64,000 bases of DNA from Mannheimia sp. USDA-ARS-USMARC-1261 (GCF_000521605.1 NZ_CP006942.1:1426001-1490000); one strand, 5' to 3'. Numbered from the stretch's first letter, positions 47,359-58,420 are shown. The notes: generated by a model not told the origin, from the letters alone. Program-made: numbers and translations.

Positions 47359-48783
47359 CTATGCGTGAATAATTTTCGTAAAACAAGCGGTCAATTTTTC
47401 CAAATCTTTTACGCCTTTGGCACTTTCAACACCTGAGTTTAAATCCACGCCTAAACAACCTTGAGCTAAGGCAGTTTCAATATTTTCCGCATTAATACCG
47501 CCCGCTAATAATGATTTCTGCTTCAACGTTTCTGGAATTAACGCCCAGTTAAAAGTTTTGCCTGTACCGCCTTGCTGGTTCGCCACTTTGCTGTCTAACA
47601 CATAACGAGCAACTTGTGGATTATTCTCAAACTCTACATTTTCCGCTTCAATATCCACTGATAATGCTTTCCAAATTTGGGTTTGATCGCCAAGTTTTTC
47701 AGCCAACTCTGCAATATATCCATCATCTTCAGAGCCGTGTAATTGCACCGCAAATAACTCCAACTGTTTTGCAATTTTCTCCACAAATTCGACCGCTTGA
47801 TCTTGGAATACGCCCACATAACGAAGTGGTGCATTTACCACTAATTCCTGTGCTTGGCGAAGCGAAAGCTGGCGTGGCGAGCCTTCGGCAAAAATTAAAC
47901 CACCATACAATGCCCCTAGCTTATACACTGCTTTTACATCTTGCACTCGAGTTAAACCGCACACTTTATTTTCGCCGAAAACCACTGCACGCACCGCATT
48001 ATTTAGATCCGCATTCCCCATCAGACTACTGCCGATCAAAAAAGCGTTAACATAAGGCTTAATTCGTTTAACCTGATTGTGATCATTAATACCTGACTCA
48101 GAGACTAAACAAACATCAACAGGAATGTGGTCTTGATATTTTTCCACCAAACGTACAATACGGTTCATATCAATCGTGAGCGTGTGCAGATCTCGGTTAT
48201 TCACGCCAATCACTTTCGCCCCTAACGCTAATGCACGCTCAAATTCTGCTTCGGTGCTGGTTTCAGTCAGCACCCCCATTCCTAGCTCGTGAGCTAAATT
48301 TGAGAGTTCACGATAAGTTTTATCATCAACTACCGATAACATCAGCAAAATCGCATCAGCGTTATAAAAACGGGCAAGATAAACTTGATAAGGCGAAATC
48401 ATAAAATCTTTACACAAAATCGGCTGTGTAGTCTGACGTTTAACTTGGTCGATATAGCGAAAATCGCCTTGAAAATATTGCTCATCAGTCAAAACAGAAA
48501 TCACACTGGCATAGTTTTTATAAACTGCCGAAATACTGTCTAAATCAAACTCTGCTCGAATTAATCCTTTTGATGGCGAAGCTTTTTTACACTCTAAAAT
48601 ATACGCAGGCTCTTGGTGAGAACCTTTTGCCAATTGAGCATAAAAATCACGCTCACTTTTCACGATTTTGTGCTGAAATTCGCTTAATGGGAAATCTTGT
48701 TGCTTTTGCTCCACCCAAATCGCTTTATCTTGTACGATTTTTTGTAAAATAGTCGGCTGATTAGTTGAATCGGTATTTTGCAT
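47359..48783 (-). CDS. trpCF: Bifunctional indole-3-glycerol phosphate synthase/phosphoribosylanthranilate isomerase
   Basis: Two successive steps of tryptophan synthesis fused in one chain. 474 residues from the ATG at 48783, with AGGA six bases before; the longer frame reaching 48894 crosses into the divergent yqcC promoter and is rejected. The N-terminal IGPS barrel (about 8-260) has ILECKKASPSKGLIR, VLTDEQYFQGDF and SESGI. The C-terminal PRAI barrel (about 265-470) starts VCGLTRVQDV and keeps LDSKVANQQGGTGKTFNW. No other trp gene is adjacent. A USS lies just inside the 3' end (about 47380). Confidence 0.96.
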   Translation of the reverse strand: MQNTDSTNQPTILQKIVQDKAIWVEQKQQDFPLSEFQHKIVKSERDFYAQLAKGSHQEPAYILECKKASPSKGLIRAEFDLDSISAVYKNYASVISVLTDEQYFQGDFRYIDQVKRQTTQPILCKDFMISPYQVYLARFYNADAILLMLSVVDDKTYRELSNLAHELGMGVLTETSTEAEFERALALGAKVIGVNNRDLHTLTIDMNRIVRLVEKYQDHIPVDVCLVSESGINDHNQVKRIKPYVNAFLIGSSLMGNADLNNAVRAVVFGENKVCGLTRVQDVKAVYKLGALYGGLIFAEGSPRQLSLRQAQELVVNAPLRYVGVFQDQAVEFVEKIAKQLELFAVQLHGSEDDGYIAELAEKLGDQTQIWKALSVDIEAENVEFENNPQVARYVLDSKVANQQGGTGKTFNWALIPETLKQKSLLAGGINAENIETALAQGCLGVDLNSGVESAKGVKDLEKLTACFTKIIHA

Positions 48784-48870
48784 ATAAATTCCTAGAGAGA
48801 AATAAGTTTGAGTGGTAGAATCTGTGCTTATTTTTACCTGAAAAAGACGAATTTCACAAGCGAAACTGAA

Positions 48871-49182
48871 ATGAAAGATCAAGTTAAACAACATTTATCA
48901 GATTTAGAAATTGCCCTGCGTGTTAATCAACTGTGGGAAGCTACTCCGCCAAGCCCTGAGGCACTTGCCAATGAGCAACCGTTTTGTGTTGAAACGCTCA
49001 CACCAACTCAATGGCTACAATGGATTTTTATTCCAAGAATGCGAGCTATTTTAGAAGCTACCGCCGATTTACCTCGCAATTTTGCCATTACACCTTATTT
49101 GGAAGAAGCGTTAAAAAATGAAGCATATTTGCAGGCAATTTGTGAGCCTGTATTGAAATTAGAAACGTTGTTGAAAGATTAA
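48871..49182 (+). CDS. yqcC: YqcC-family protein
   Basis: 103-residue cytoplasmic protein of the YqcC family (E. coli 109), whose role is unknown. The ATG at 48871 (MKDQVKQHLSDLEIALR) is chosen because family members start there; the frame from 48808 would run through the trpCF upstream region. The block PFCVETLTPTQWLQWIFIPR at about 40-59 is the family signature. It precedes truC by 26 bp, the same pair as in E. coli, where the two are cotranscribed. Confidence 0.88.
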   Translation: MKDQVKQHLSDLEIALRVNQLWEATPPSPEALANEQPFCVETLTPTQWLQWIFIPRMRAILEATADLPRNFAITPYLEEALKNEAYLQAICEPVLKLETLLKD

Positions 49183-49208
49183 TTTCTATTAATCGCCCTC
49201 AAAATAAT

Positions 49209-49937
49209 ATGACCTTAGACATTTTATACCAAGACGATGAACTTATTGCCATTAACAAACCTGCCGGAATGTTAGTGCATCGCTCTTGGCTAGATAAGCA
49301 CGAAACAGTGTTTGCGATGCAAACCTTGCGGGATCAAATCGGGCAACACGTTTTCCCAATTCATCGTTTAGACCGCCCGACCTCCGGCGTACTGCTGTTT
49401 GCCCTTAACAGCGAAACGGCACGTTTAATGAGTGAACAATTTGAACAACATCAAATCCAAAAAAGCTATTTAGCGGTTGTACGAGGTTATTTGCAAGGTG
49501 AGGCTCGGATTGATTATCCGCTGAAAGTGATTTTAGATAAAATCGCCGATAAATTTTCGCAAGAAAAAGAGGCTCAACAGGCAATTACCGATTACAAAGG
49601 GTTGGCAACGGTGGAAATGCCTTATGCGGTTGGTAAACACCAAACCGCACGTTATAGTTTGGTGGAACTTTTTCCACAAACCGGGCGGAAGCACCAACTT
49701 CGTCGCCATTTGAAACATCTTTTCCACCCGATTATAGGGGATAGTAAATATGGCGATCTACACCAAAATCGAGCCTTAAACGAAAAATCAGGCGTGAGCC
49801 GTTTAATGTTACACGCCCATAAATTACAATTTCAACACCCCAAAAATTTGCAAAAAATTGAGATAATTGCACCGCTTGATGAACAATGGCGACAACTCTT
49901 TACATTTTTTGACTGGAACTTTACGCAATACTATTAG
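49209..49937 (+). CDS. truC: tRNA pseudouridine(65) synthase
   Basis: RluA-family synthase that makes pseudouridine 65 in tRNA-Ile and tRNA-Asp. 242 residues (E. coli 260). The catalytic motif [13 protein letters not shown] at about 52-64 carries the essential aspartate. [22 protein letters not shown] near 158-179 is the second family block. Follows yqcC and precedes the YoaH-type gene by 17 bp. Confidence 0.93.
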   Translation: MTLDILYQDDELIAINKPAGMLVHRSWLDKHETVFAMQTLRDQIGQHVFPIHRLDRPTSGVLLFALNSETARLMSEQFEQHQIQKSYLAVVRGYLQGEARIDYPLKVILDKIADKFSQEKEAQQAITDYKGLATVEMPYAVGKHQTARYSLVELFPQTGRKHQLRRHLKHLFHPIIGDSKYGDLHQNRALNEKSGVSRLMLHAHKLQFQHPKNLQKIEIIAPLDEQWRQLFTFFDWNFTQYY

Positions 49938-49954
49938 ACAAAGACGAGGAAGAT

Positions 49955-50119
49955 ATGGATAATTCACTTCTATCACTCACACACGAACAGCAACAAGCTG
50001 CCGTGGAAGAAATTCAAAAACTGATGGCAGAAGGTATAAGTGCCGGAGAAGCCATTCAAATTATTGCTAATCAATTAAGAGAAAAGCACCAAAAATCGGA
50101 GAAAATGAACAATGAATAA
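49955..50119 (+). CDS. yoaH: Small UPF0181 (YoaH-family) protein
   Basis: A 54-residue ORF with GAGGA four bases before its ATG. It starts [19 protein letters not shown] and matches E. coli YoaH ([19 protein letters not shown], then SSGQAIALVAEELR) along residues 6-45. It is a short acidic-basic helical protein of unknown function. It stands 17 bp after truC and overlaps the next gene by 8 bp, so it is part of the yqcC-truC operon. Confidence 0.88.
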   Translation: MDNSLLSLTHEQQQAAVEEIQKLMAEGISAGEAIQIIANQLREKHQKSEKMNNE

Positions 50120-50582
50120 ATTATTCACAGTACTTACCTTAGCGATGGTATCTCACTATAGTTTTGCAGCAGCAGAAAAGCCTGTTACTAAACCATTAGA
50201 CGGGAAACCTGCTGTCGCAATACAGATTTTTGATGTAAGTGGTAAAGTTGCCAAACCAATTCAAGGCAACAAACTCAATATTGCTAAAAAACAAAATAGA
50301 CTATGTTGGAACAGCATTAATGTGCCTGTAGAAGGTAAAGTGATGATTGCAGAAGCAATTTATGCTCCGGCAAAATCAAAAGCTATTGCTGAAGGTTCTC
50401 AGGTTCAAGCCTCTCCAGATGGCACGAGTAATACTATTATTACCAATTTAAATAATGTAACCGAAAAATATGTGAGTCGTTGTTGGGACTTTGACAAAAC
50501 CGATCCCATCGGAAAATACAAAATGGACGTTCAAATTAACGACCAAGTTTTCAAAGGCTTAGAATTTGAAATTGTAAAATAA
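50112..50582 (+). CDS. Secreted protein of unknown function
   Basis: 156 residues starting with a signal peptide [20 protein letters not shown], so periplasmic or exported. The mature part is beta-rich with two cysteines (LCWNSINVP and SRCWDFDK, about Cys70 and Cys123) that could form a disulfide. The sequence [17 protein letters not shown] suggests an immunoglobulin-like fold, but I recognise no family. Its ATG lies inside the last codons of the YoaH-type gene, with which it is translationally coupled. A strong terminator follows. Confidence 0.7.
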   Translation: MNKLFTVLTLAMVSHYSFAAAEKPVTKPLDGKPAVAIQIFDVSGKVAKPIQGNKLNIAKKQNRLCWNSINVPVEGKVMIAEAIYAPAKSKAIAEGSQVQASPDGTSNTIITNLNNVTEKYVSRCWDFDKTDPIGKYKMDVQINDQVFKGLEFEIVK

Positions 50583-50584
50583 AC

Positions 50585-50613
50585 AAAAACCACAGAGTAA
50601 TCTGTGGTTTTTT
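50585..50613. terminator. Bidirectional terminator
   Basis: AAAAACCACAGA (50585-50596) and TCTGTGGTTTTT (50601-50612) form a 12-bp perfect stem with a GTAA loop. It ends the yqcC-truC-yoaH unit and, on the other strand, the CYTH gene whose stop is at 50615. Confidence 0.9.
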
Positions 50614-50614
50614 A

Positions 50615-51463
50615 CTATATGCTTTTCAAGATTGCTAAATTCGCCATTAAATAATCTTGGCTTTTCACAAACGCTTTCGAGTCTTCCCAGGTTTCTAACT
50701 TCTGATTTACGCATTGATTAAATCGTTCCAACACAGCTTTATTTTCATTTCCTACACGAATAAAATCAGCTAGTTTTTGCTCAAGTTGATAACTATTTTC
50801 TTGACGCATTGCTTTTGCAATATCTTGTTCAAATTTGACCGCTTGTCCAACCAAATAGCCACGCTGAGCTTTACTTAAACCACTTAGCCACATTCCATCT
50901 GCTTTTGGCATTGCTTCAACTAAGTTAAATAAATCGCTTAAATTGCCTTGTTTTATTTCAAATTCCAACTCAGAAATAGCCTCTTCGCCATATCGGTTTT
51001 TAATTAAGCCTTGATCTAATGCTACTTCAATTTCAGACGTTCCAACCTTAAATAACCAAATTTGGCGAGTGAAATCCGTGCTAAAAATAGTTTGCAGACT
51101 ATTAGCAATTTGCTCTGCATTCTCAAACGGCAAATTAAATTTTTCAACTAACGCAAGAAAATCAGGCTGATTAGTTGGAAGAGATAAATTATATTCAGGG
51201 CGAATATGTAATCCACCTACAATTTCGCCTTTGGTTTTAAGCGTAATCTCAAATTGATGGTTTTGCGAGCGAACTCGTAGTCCCATCTTCTGTGAAGCAA
51301 AAAACTGCTCTGGAGTATCATAATAGCTATTACCTAGCGTTTGGGATTTCTGCTCAAGCAATTCAAATGCTTTCACACTATTTAACCAATTTTCAATTAA
51401 CGAAATGTTATGCGGTTCGAGCATTATTTTCAGCTCAATTTCTGCCTGATTTTTGTTTTCCAT
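50615..51463 (-). CDS. CYTH-domain triphosphatase-like protein (YgiF N-terminal type)
   Basis: 282 residues. The start AEIELKIML (8-16) carries the ExExK metal-triphosphate motif of CYTH enzymes; LGNSYYDTPEQFF, GLRVRSQNHQFEITLKTKG and ISELEFEIKQG add the other tunnel residues. E. coli YgiF, an inorganic triphosphatase, has a further CHAD domain (433 residues in total). Here only about 80 residues follow the CYTH part, so the CHAD domain is missing or cut short. Likely cytoplasmic; substrate (inorganic triphosphate) is by analogy. Convergent with the secreted-protein gene, divergent from ycjX. Confidence 0.82.
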   Translation of the reverse strand: MENKNQAEIELKIMLEPHNISLIENWLNSVKAFELLEQKSQTLGNSYYDTPEQFFASQKMGLRVRSQNHQFEITLKTKGEIVGGLHIRPEYNLSLPTNQPDFLALVEKFNLPFENAEQIANSLQTIFSTDFTRQIWLFKVGTSEIEVALDQGLIKNRYGEEAISELEFEIKQGNLSDLFNLVEAMPKADGMWLSGLSKAQRGYLVGQAVKFEQDIAKAMRQENSYQLEQKLADFIRVGNENKAVLERFNQCVNQKLETWEDSKAFVKSQDYLMANLAILKSI

Positions 51464-51523
51464 TTCACACTACTCTGCAACGTTGTATAATCAAGCGGTT
51501 ATTTTATCAATAAATTTTGCAAA

Positions 51524-52933
51524 ATGTTTTCTAAAATTCAGCATAAACTCAATAACTTTGTCCAACGTGGGCTAGACAACCATTTACGCCTAGCGGTTAC
51601 AGGCTTAAGCCGTAGCGGGAAAACTGCCTTTATTACCAGCCTTGTGGATCAGCTTTTACATATCAACAAAGCAGGTAATACGCATTTGAATTTATTTGCT
51701 CCGGCTCGTAACGGGCAAATTCTGTCCGTTAAGCGAGTCGAACAGGGTGATTTAACCATTCCTCGTTTTGAATATGACAAAAACCGCCAATGCTTTGAAG
51801 CTAATCCGCCTCGTTGGTCAAATTCCACGACGGGAATTAGTGAAATTCGCCTTGCGATTCGCTACCAACGCCAACATTCATTACTCCGTCATATCAAAGA
51901 AACCGGTACGCTGTATTTGGATATTTTTGATTACCCGGGCGAATGGTTGTTAGATCTACCACTGCTCTCTCTTTCTTATAAAGAGTGGTCGCAAACCCAA
52001 CAAGCCGTGCATAAAGATGAACGAGCAACACTGGGGGAGACGTGGTTACAAGCGGTCAAAAAAGTCGATCTTTTTGCAAAAGCCGATGAAAACTTACTGG
52101 CAGATTTGAGCCAGCAATACACCGATTATTTACTCGCGTGTAAAGCACAGGGAATGCAATATATTCAGCCGGGTAGATTTGTATTGCCGACCGAAAATAC
52201 TAAAGGTGCACCGGTTTTTCAATTCTTCCCGCTATTAGATTTAAGTGAATCAGATTGGGAAAAGTTGGAGCAAAGCGATAAAAATAGCTTTTTCCACACA
52301 TTGAAAAAACGTTATGAACATTACCAGAAAAAGATTGTGAAGCCGTTTTATGAGGATTATTTCTCCCAATTCGACCGCCAAGTGATTTTGGCTGATTGCC
52401 TCACCCCATTAAACTATGGCTACAATGAATTTATGGAAATGAAATTAGGGCTACAACAGCTTTTCAAACATTTCCATTACGGTAATCGTTCACTGTTTAG
52501 CCGCTTATTTTCCTCGAACATCGACAAATTATTGTTTATTGCGACAAAGGCAGACCATATCACCGGTGATCAAGTACCAAACTTAGAAAGCCTAATGCGG
52601 CAACTTGTACAAGAAGGTGGCAGACACGCCGAATTTGACGGCATCGAAACAGGCTATTTAGCCATTTCTGCCATTCAAGCAACCGATGCGGTAAAAGTAA
52701 CTCAAAACGATAAAACCATCAGAGCCATTCGGGGGATTCGCTCAAGCGATAAAAAACAAGTTACACTCTACCCCGGCACCGTGCCGAACCGCTTGCCGGA
52801 TAAGAATTATTGGCAATTTAACCGTTTTGAGTTCGACCAATTTGAACCGAAACAAATTGACTATGACCAACCTATCCCACATTTACGAATGGATTCCGTG
52901 TTGCAATTTTTATTAGCGGATAGGTTTGAGTAA
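51524..52933 (+). CDS. ycjX: YcjX-family GTPase/ATPase
   Basis: 469-residue P-loop protein of the YcjX/DUF463 family (E. coli 465). Walker A GLSRSGKT is at 27-34 and LDIFDYPGEWLLDLPLL near 129-145 is the family block with the Walker B-like aspartate. FIATKADHI near 335 resembles a guanine-specificity TKxD motif. Role unknown; in E. coli it is in the phage-shock regulon beside ycjF. Here ycjF does not follow. A USS is inside near 52050. Confidence 0.88.
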   Translation: MFSKIQHKLNNFVQRGLDNHLRLAVTGLSRSGKTAFITSLVDQLLHINKAGNTHLNLFAPARNGQILSVKRVEQGDLTIPRFEYDKNRQCFEANPPRWSNSTTGISEIRLAIRYQRQHSLLRHIKETGTLYLDIFDYPGEWLLDLPLLSLSYKEWSQTQQAVHKDERATLGETWLQAVKKVDLFAKADENLLADLSQQYTDYLLACKAQGMQYIQPGRFVLPTENTKGAPVFQFFPLLDLSESDWEKLEQSDKNSFFHTLKKRYEHYQKKIVKPFYEDYFSQFDRQVILADCLTPLNYGYNEFMEMKLGLQQLFKHFHYGNRSLFSRLFSSNIDKLLFIATKADHITGDQVPNLESLMRQLVQEGGRHAEFDGIETGYLAISAIQATDAVKVTQNDKTIRAIRGIRSSDKKQVTLYPGTVPNRLPDKNYWQFNRFEFDQFEPKQIDYDQPIPHLRMDSVLQFLLADRFE

Positions 52934-52934
52934 T

Positions 52935-52990
52935 CAAGCGGTGCTTTTTTATCAATTTCTTGCAAATTTTTCCAAAAATTTAACCGCTTG
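52935..52990. repeat. Inverted USS pair after ycjX
   Basis: CAAGCGGT (52935-52942) and ACCGCTTG (52983-52990) face each other two bases past the ycjX stop and upstream of smpB, probably as a terminator. Confidence 0.6.
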
Positions 52991-53064
52991 CAAAGATTTT
53001 CGTTGTTCACTGTTTAGCTCGTTTAAGGTAGAATTTAAAGAATTTTTATAACACTTTTAAAATT

Positions 53065-53544
53065 ATGGCAAAAAAACCAAAAGTTGCATCAAATACGATT
53101 GCATTAAATAAACGTGCCAGACACGAATACTTTATTGAAGAGGAAATCGAAGCAGGGCTTGAATTACAAGGCTGGGAAGTGAAAGCGATACGTGCAGGGA
53201 AAGTGAATATCGGCGACAGTTATGTGATTTTCCGTAACGGCGAGGCATTTTTATTTGGGGCGATGATTACCCCATTAAATATGGCATCGACCCACATTGT
53301 GTCAGATCCAACCCGTACCCGTAAACTACTCTTGAATAAACGTGAACTGGATTCGCTATTCGGCAAAGTAAACCGTGAAGGTTTTACCATTGTAGCAACC
53401 GCAATGTACTGGAAAAGTGCGTGGGTGAAAGTCAAAATCGGCTTGGCAAAAGGGAAAAAACTGCACGATAAGCGTGAAGATATTAAAGATCGTGAATGGC
53501 AGGTAGCGAAACAACGCATTATGAAAAATGCAAATCGTGGCTAA
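53065..53544 (+). CDS. smpB: SsrA (tmRNA)-binding protein
   Basis: Binds tmRNA and takes it to stalled ribosomes for trans-translation. 159 residues: [19 protein letters not shown] near 13-31, [20 protein letters not shown] near 34-53, and the basic C-terminal tail [20 protein letters not shown] that reaches the mRNA channel. The tmRNA gene ssrA is not next to it in this window. Confidence 0.97.
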   Translation: MAKKPKVASNTIALNKRARHEYFIEEEIEAGLELQGWEVKAIRAGKVNIGDSYVIFRNGEAFLFGAMITPLNMASTHIVSDPTRTRKLLLNKRELDSLFGKVNREGFTIVATAMYWKSAWVKVKIGLAKGKKLHDKREDIKDREWQVAKQRIMKNANRG

Positions 53545-53569
53545 CCGATACAAAATTCAAAAAATAAAC

Positions 53570-53592
53570 GGACGCACGCAGTGCATCCCTAC
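53570..53592. repeat. Short palindromic element between smpB and serS
   Basis: GGACGCA (53570-53576) and TGCATCC (53582-53588) pair with one mismatch around a 5-base loop; on the minus strand it reads GTAGGGATGCACTGCGTGCG. It ends with the same GTAGGG-type arm as the other short palindromes of this window. Confidence 0.5.
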
Positions 53593-53603
53593 AAACAAAA
53601 TAG

Positions 53604-54920
<1,317 letters not shown>

Positions 54921-54938
54921 CAGCTAATCTGTAGAAGA

Positions 54939-54975
54939 AAAAACCAACCTTAGCGATGAGGTTGGTTTCGTTTTA
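54939..54975. terminator. Terminator of serS
   Basis: AAACCAACCT (54941-54950) and AGGTTGGTTT (54959-54968) form a 10-bp perfect stem with an 8-base loop, followed by CGTTTTAAT on the plus strand. On the minus strand, it follows the stop of the gene at 54973 and ends in TTTTTTC. Confidence 0.88.
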
Positions 54976-55317
54976 ATAAATCTTATCCCTAATCTCTTTT
55001 TCAGGATAATTCATAAAAATTTCAGCAATTATTCGGCGATTTTGAACTGTATCTAAACGGATAGGATTTTTCATTCTACCTAAACGAAATGCAATAATTG
55101 TTACATTCTTCGGTTCATCTAGTTTATCTAACTGATAAAATACCATTATTTCTCGCTGATAAACCGCTCGCTTTCTAAAACGTAAATCCTGACGAAATGC
55201 AACGCCTGATTTTGGATAAATCTGTAAACCATTGATGATATTAGTTTGAGTATGCTCAGAAAATAAACCATAGAATATGAACTCTAATAGGTTATTTTTA
55301 AAATCAATACTAATCAT
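54973..55317 (-). CDS. Possible RelE/ParE-like toxin (unknown)
   Basis: 114-residue basic cytoplasmic protein without signal peptide or membrane helix. The core FRKRAVYQREIMVFYQLDK followed by NVTIIAFRLGRMKNP resembles the beta-sheet core of RelE/ParE-type toxins, but the match is too weak to name a family. Its start overlaps the end of a small acidic-protein gene by 8 bp, the layout of an antitoxin-toxin pair. No other function suggested. Confidence 0.45.
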   Translation of the reverse strand: MISIDFKNNLLEFIFYGLFSEHTQTNIINGLQIYPKSGVAFRQDLRFRKRAVYQREIMVFYQLDKLDEPKNVTIIAFRLGRMKNPIRLDTVQNRRIIAEIFMNYPEKEIRDKIY

Positions 55318-55522
55318 CTAATTGCTCCCAAGCTGTTGCATCCCCTTTTGATAGACGTTCAGCTATCTGAGTATAAACGTGTTTGGGTACATCTCTTTTT
55401 ACTTGGTATGGAGCCGATTGCTCTTCTAATAGATGCTCTTCTATCATTTTAATTTCTTCTGCTGTCCACTCCTCATCTTCTTTATGAACAACAAAATCAG
55501 TCTTAACAATCACAATAGACAT
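55310..55522 (-). CDS. Possible antitoxin, small acidic protein
   Basis: 70 residues from the ATG at 55522, with AAGGAG six bases before (a GTG at 55525 is too near). Rich in Glu and Asp: HKEDEEWTAEEIKMIEEHLL near 13-32, ending in AWEQLDD. It overlaps the downstream basic protein by 8 bp. Size, charge and overlap fit an antitoxin, but I recognise no family or DNA-binding fold. The 190-bp gap to leuS holds a USS (near 55632) and, presumably, divergent promoters. Confidence 0.45.
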   Translation of the reverse strand: MSIVIVKTDFVVHKEDEEWTAEEIKMIEEHLLEEQSAPYQVKRDVPKHVYTQIAERLSKGDATAWEQLDD

Positions 55523-55711
55523 CACTAACTCCTTTGCACTACTGGTTATATATTCGGTATTTTGCCTGTTCTAAATTCCGCTGTCTAGCTTTTATTCAGC
55601 AACATACTTGCAAATTTTTCACCAAATTCCACCGCTTGCCATTCAAAAAAGCCCTGTTTTGCGGTATCATCACAGCAATTTTTTAACTAATTCAAAGCAA
55701 GGTTAGATTTT

Positions 55712-58297
55712 ATGCAACAACAATACAACCCAAGTGAAATTGAACCGAAGGTTCAGCACTATTGGGCAGAAAACAAAGTTTTTAAAGCAGTCAAAGACGT
55801 TACCAAAGAGAAATATTACTGCCTTTCAATGTTACCTTATCCATCAGGTAAGTTACATATGGGGCACGTGCGTAACTACACTATTGGCGATGTGGTTTCT
55901 CGCTATCAACGTATGATCGGCAAAAACGTACTTCAACCAATGGGTTGGGACGCTTTCGGCTTGCCGGCGGAAGGGGCTGCGGTGAAAAACAACACCGCTC
56001 CGGCTAAGTGGACGTACGAAAATATCGAATATATGAAAGGTCAGCTTAAAATGCTGGGATTCTCTTACGATTGGGATCGTGAAGTAACCACCTGTCGCCC
56101 TGAATACTACAAATGGGAACAATGGTTCTTTACCGAGCTTTATAAAAAAGGTTTGGTCTATAAAAAAACCTCAACCGTAAACTGGTGTCCGAACGATGAA
56201 ACCGTGCTTGCGAACGAGCAAGTTCACGAGGGTTGCTGCTGGCGTTGTGATACTCCTGTGGAACAACGTGAAATCCCACAATGGTTTATCAAAATTACCG
56301 ATTATGCTGAAGAGTTATTAACGCAGTTAGATAATCTCCCACAATGGCCGGATCAAGTAAAAACAATGCAACGCAACTGGATTGGTCGTTCTGAAGGGGT
56401 GGAAATCACTTTCAAAATCGCTGGTTCAAACGCAACCTTGCCTGTTTACACCACTCGCCCGGACACTTTCTTTGGCGTGAGCTATGTGGCAGTAGCAGCG
56501 GCTCACCCATTAGCAGAGTTAGCAGCAGAAAATAATCCTGAATTAGCGGAATTTATCCGTGATGCGAAAAACACCAAAGTCGCAGAAGCTGAGCTTGCCA
56601 CAATGGAGAAAAAAGGAATGGCGACAGGCTTGTTCGCTATTCACCCATTAACAGGCAAAGAAGTGCCGGTTTGGGTCGCTAACTTTGTGTTAATGCACTA
56701 CGGAACAGGTGCAGTAATGGCTGTGCCGGCTCACGATGAGCGTGATTTTGAATTTGCTCAAAAATACGATTTGCAAATTAATCAAGTAATTCAACCGCTT
56801 GATGGCTCAGAATGGGATTTCTCAAAAGCGGCTTACACCGAACACGGTAAATTAATCAATTCAGCCGAGTTTGACGGTTTAGAGTTTGATGCGGCATTTA
56901 ATGCGATTGCAGATAAATTAGAATCGATGGATGTGGGCAAACGCCAAGTCAACTTCCGTTTGCGTGACTGGGGCGTTTCCCGCCAACGTTATTGGGGAGC
57001 ACCAATTCCAATGATGACAACCGAAGAAGGCGAAGTTGCCACCGTTCCACTGCAAGATTTACCAGTGATTCTGCCTGAAGATGTAGTGATGGACGGCGTA
57101 AAAAGCCCGATCAAAGCTGATCCGGAATGGGCAAAAACCACTTACAACGGCAAGCCTGCATTGCGTGAAACCGATACCTTCGACACCTTTATGGAATCTT
57201 CTTGGTACTACGCACGCTACACTTGCCCGCAATATTCTGAGGGTATGTTAGATTCTGACGAGGCAAACTACTGGTTGCCGGTGGATCAATATATCGGCGG
57301 TATCGAGCACGCTACAATGCACTTGCTCTACTTCCGTTTCTTCCATAAATTATTGCGTGATGCGGGTATTCTAAATTCAGACGAGCCGGCAACTAAACTT
57401 TTATGTCAAGGTATGGTGCTTGCCGATGCGTTCTACTACACCAGCCCAACGAACGAGCGTATTTGGGTCAGCCCTACGCAAGTAACGCTTGAGCGTGATG
57501 AAAAAGGTCGCATTATTAAAGCAACCGATCCTGAAGGTCGTGAACTGGTTCACAGCGGTATGACCAAAATGTCGAAATCGAAAAATAACGGTATCGACCC
57601 ACAAGAAATGGTGGAGAAATACGGTGCAGACACGGTTCGCTTGTTTATGATGTTCGCCTCGCCGGCAGAAATGACCCTTGAATGGCAAGAATCCGGCGTG
57701 GAAGGGGCTAAGCGTTTCTTAGGTCGCGTATGGAATTTAGTGTATGAATATGCACAAAATCCGGCAACTGCTGCATTAGATGTGGATGCATTAAACAAAG
57801 CACAAAAAGAGCTACGCCGTGATGTGCATAAAACTATTGCAAAAGTGTCTGACGATATTGGCCGCCGCCAAACATTCAACACAGCGATTGCAGCGGTAAT
57901 GGAATTAATGAACAAACTCACCAAAGCTCCGCTTGAGTCTGAGCAAGATAAAGCGGTAATGGCTGAAGCCTTAAGTGCAGTTGTGCGTATGCTCTACCCA
58001 ATCACGCCACATATCTGTTTTGAATTATGGCAAGCTCTCTGCAACGAGCAAAGCATCGACTTCGCTCCTTGGGTACAAGCAGATGAATCTGCGATGGTAG
58101 AAGATGAGAAACTTGTTGTGGTGCAAGTAAACGGTAAAGTGCGTGGCAAGATTACCGTTTCTGCAACTGCAACCGAAGATGAAGTCAAAGCAATCGCAAA
58201 AGCCGATCCAAACGTTGCTAAATTCTTAGATGGTCAGCAGATTATCAAAGAAATCTACATTCCATTTAAAATGTTGAGTTTTGTGGTGAAAGGCTAA
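55712..58297 (+). CDS. leuS: Leucyl-tRNA synthetase
   Basis: Class I synthetase with a proofreading (CP1) domain. 861 residues, E. coli length 860. HIGH motif [11 protein letters not shown] at 42-52, KMSKS in [15 protein letters not shown] near 621, and the editing-domain stretch [20 protein letters not shown] near 249-268. [14 protein letters not shown]...CWRCD zinc-type cluster near 160-180 is present. A USS lies inside near 56800. Its terminator is the hairpin 58393-58420. Confidence 0.98.
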   Translation: MQQQYNPSEIEPKVQHYWAENKVFKAVKDVTKEKYYCLSMLPYPSGKLHMGHVRNYTIGDVVSRYQRMIGKNVLQPMGWDAFGLPAEGAAVKNNTAPAKWTYENIEYMKGQLKMLGFSYDWDREVTTCRPEYYKWEQWFFTELYKKGLVYKKTSTVNWCPNDETVLANEQVHEGCCWRCDTPVEQREIPQWFIKITDYAEELLTQLDNLPQWPDQVKTMQRNWIGRSEGVEITFKIAGSNATLPVYTTRPDTFFGVSYVAVAAAHPLAELAAENNPELAEFIRDAKNTKVAEAELATMEKKGMATGLFAIHPLTGKEVPVWVANFVLMHYGTGAVMAVPAHDERDFEFAQKYDLQINQVIQPLDGSEWDFSKAAYTEHGKLINSAEFDGLEFDAAFNAIADKLESMDVGKRQVNFRLRDWGVSRQRYWGAPIPMMTTEEGEVATVPLQDLPVILPEDVVMDGVKSPIKADPEWAKTTYNGKPALRETDTFDTFMESSWYYARYTCPQYSEGMLDSDEANYWLPVDQYIGGIEHATMHLLYFRFFHKLLRDAGILNSDEPATKLLCQGMVLADAFYYTSPTNERIWVSPTQVTLERDEKGRIIKATDPEGRELVHSGMTKMSKSKNNGIDPQEMVEKYGADTVRLFMMFASPAEMTLEWQESGVEGAKRFLGRVWNLVYEYAQNPATAALDVDALNKAQKELRRDVHKTIAKVSDDIGRRQTFNTAIAAVMELMNKLTKAPLESEQDKAVMAEALSAVVRMLYPITPHICFELWQALCNEQSIDFAPWVQADESAMVEDEKLVVVQVNGKVRGKITVSATATEDEVKAIAKADPNVAKFLDGQQIIKEIYIPFKMLSFVVKG

Positions 58298-58321
58298 ACC
58301 ATTCTCTTTCCCCTTGTGGGA

Positions 58322-58356
58322 CAAACGCTTGCGTTTGAACGTTGGCTTTGCCAACG
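58322..58356 (+). repeat. Two tandem perfect hairpins after leuS
   Basis: CAAACGC-TT-GCGTTTG (58322-58337) and CGTTGGC-TTT-GCCAACG (58340-58356) stand three bases apart. They open a hairpin-dense gap (58298-58560) without a gene. Confidence 0.7.
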
Positions 58357-58392
58357 GCACCAAAGGAGTGAACGTAGCGAATATTGAGACCG

Positions 58393-58420
58393 AAAAATGC
58401 ACCGTTTAGGTGTATTTTTC
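58393..58420 (+). terminator. Probable leuS terminator
   Basis: AAAAATGCACC (58393-58403) and GGTGTATTTTT (58409-58419) pair over 11 bp with one G-U and a GTTTA loop, ending in a run of five Ts. A USS (ACAAGCGGT) follows near 58438. Confidence 0.65.
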
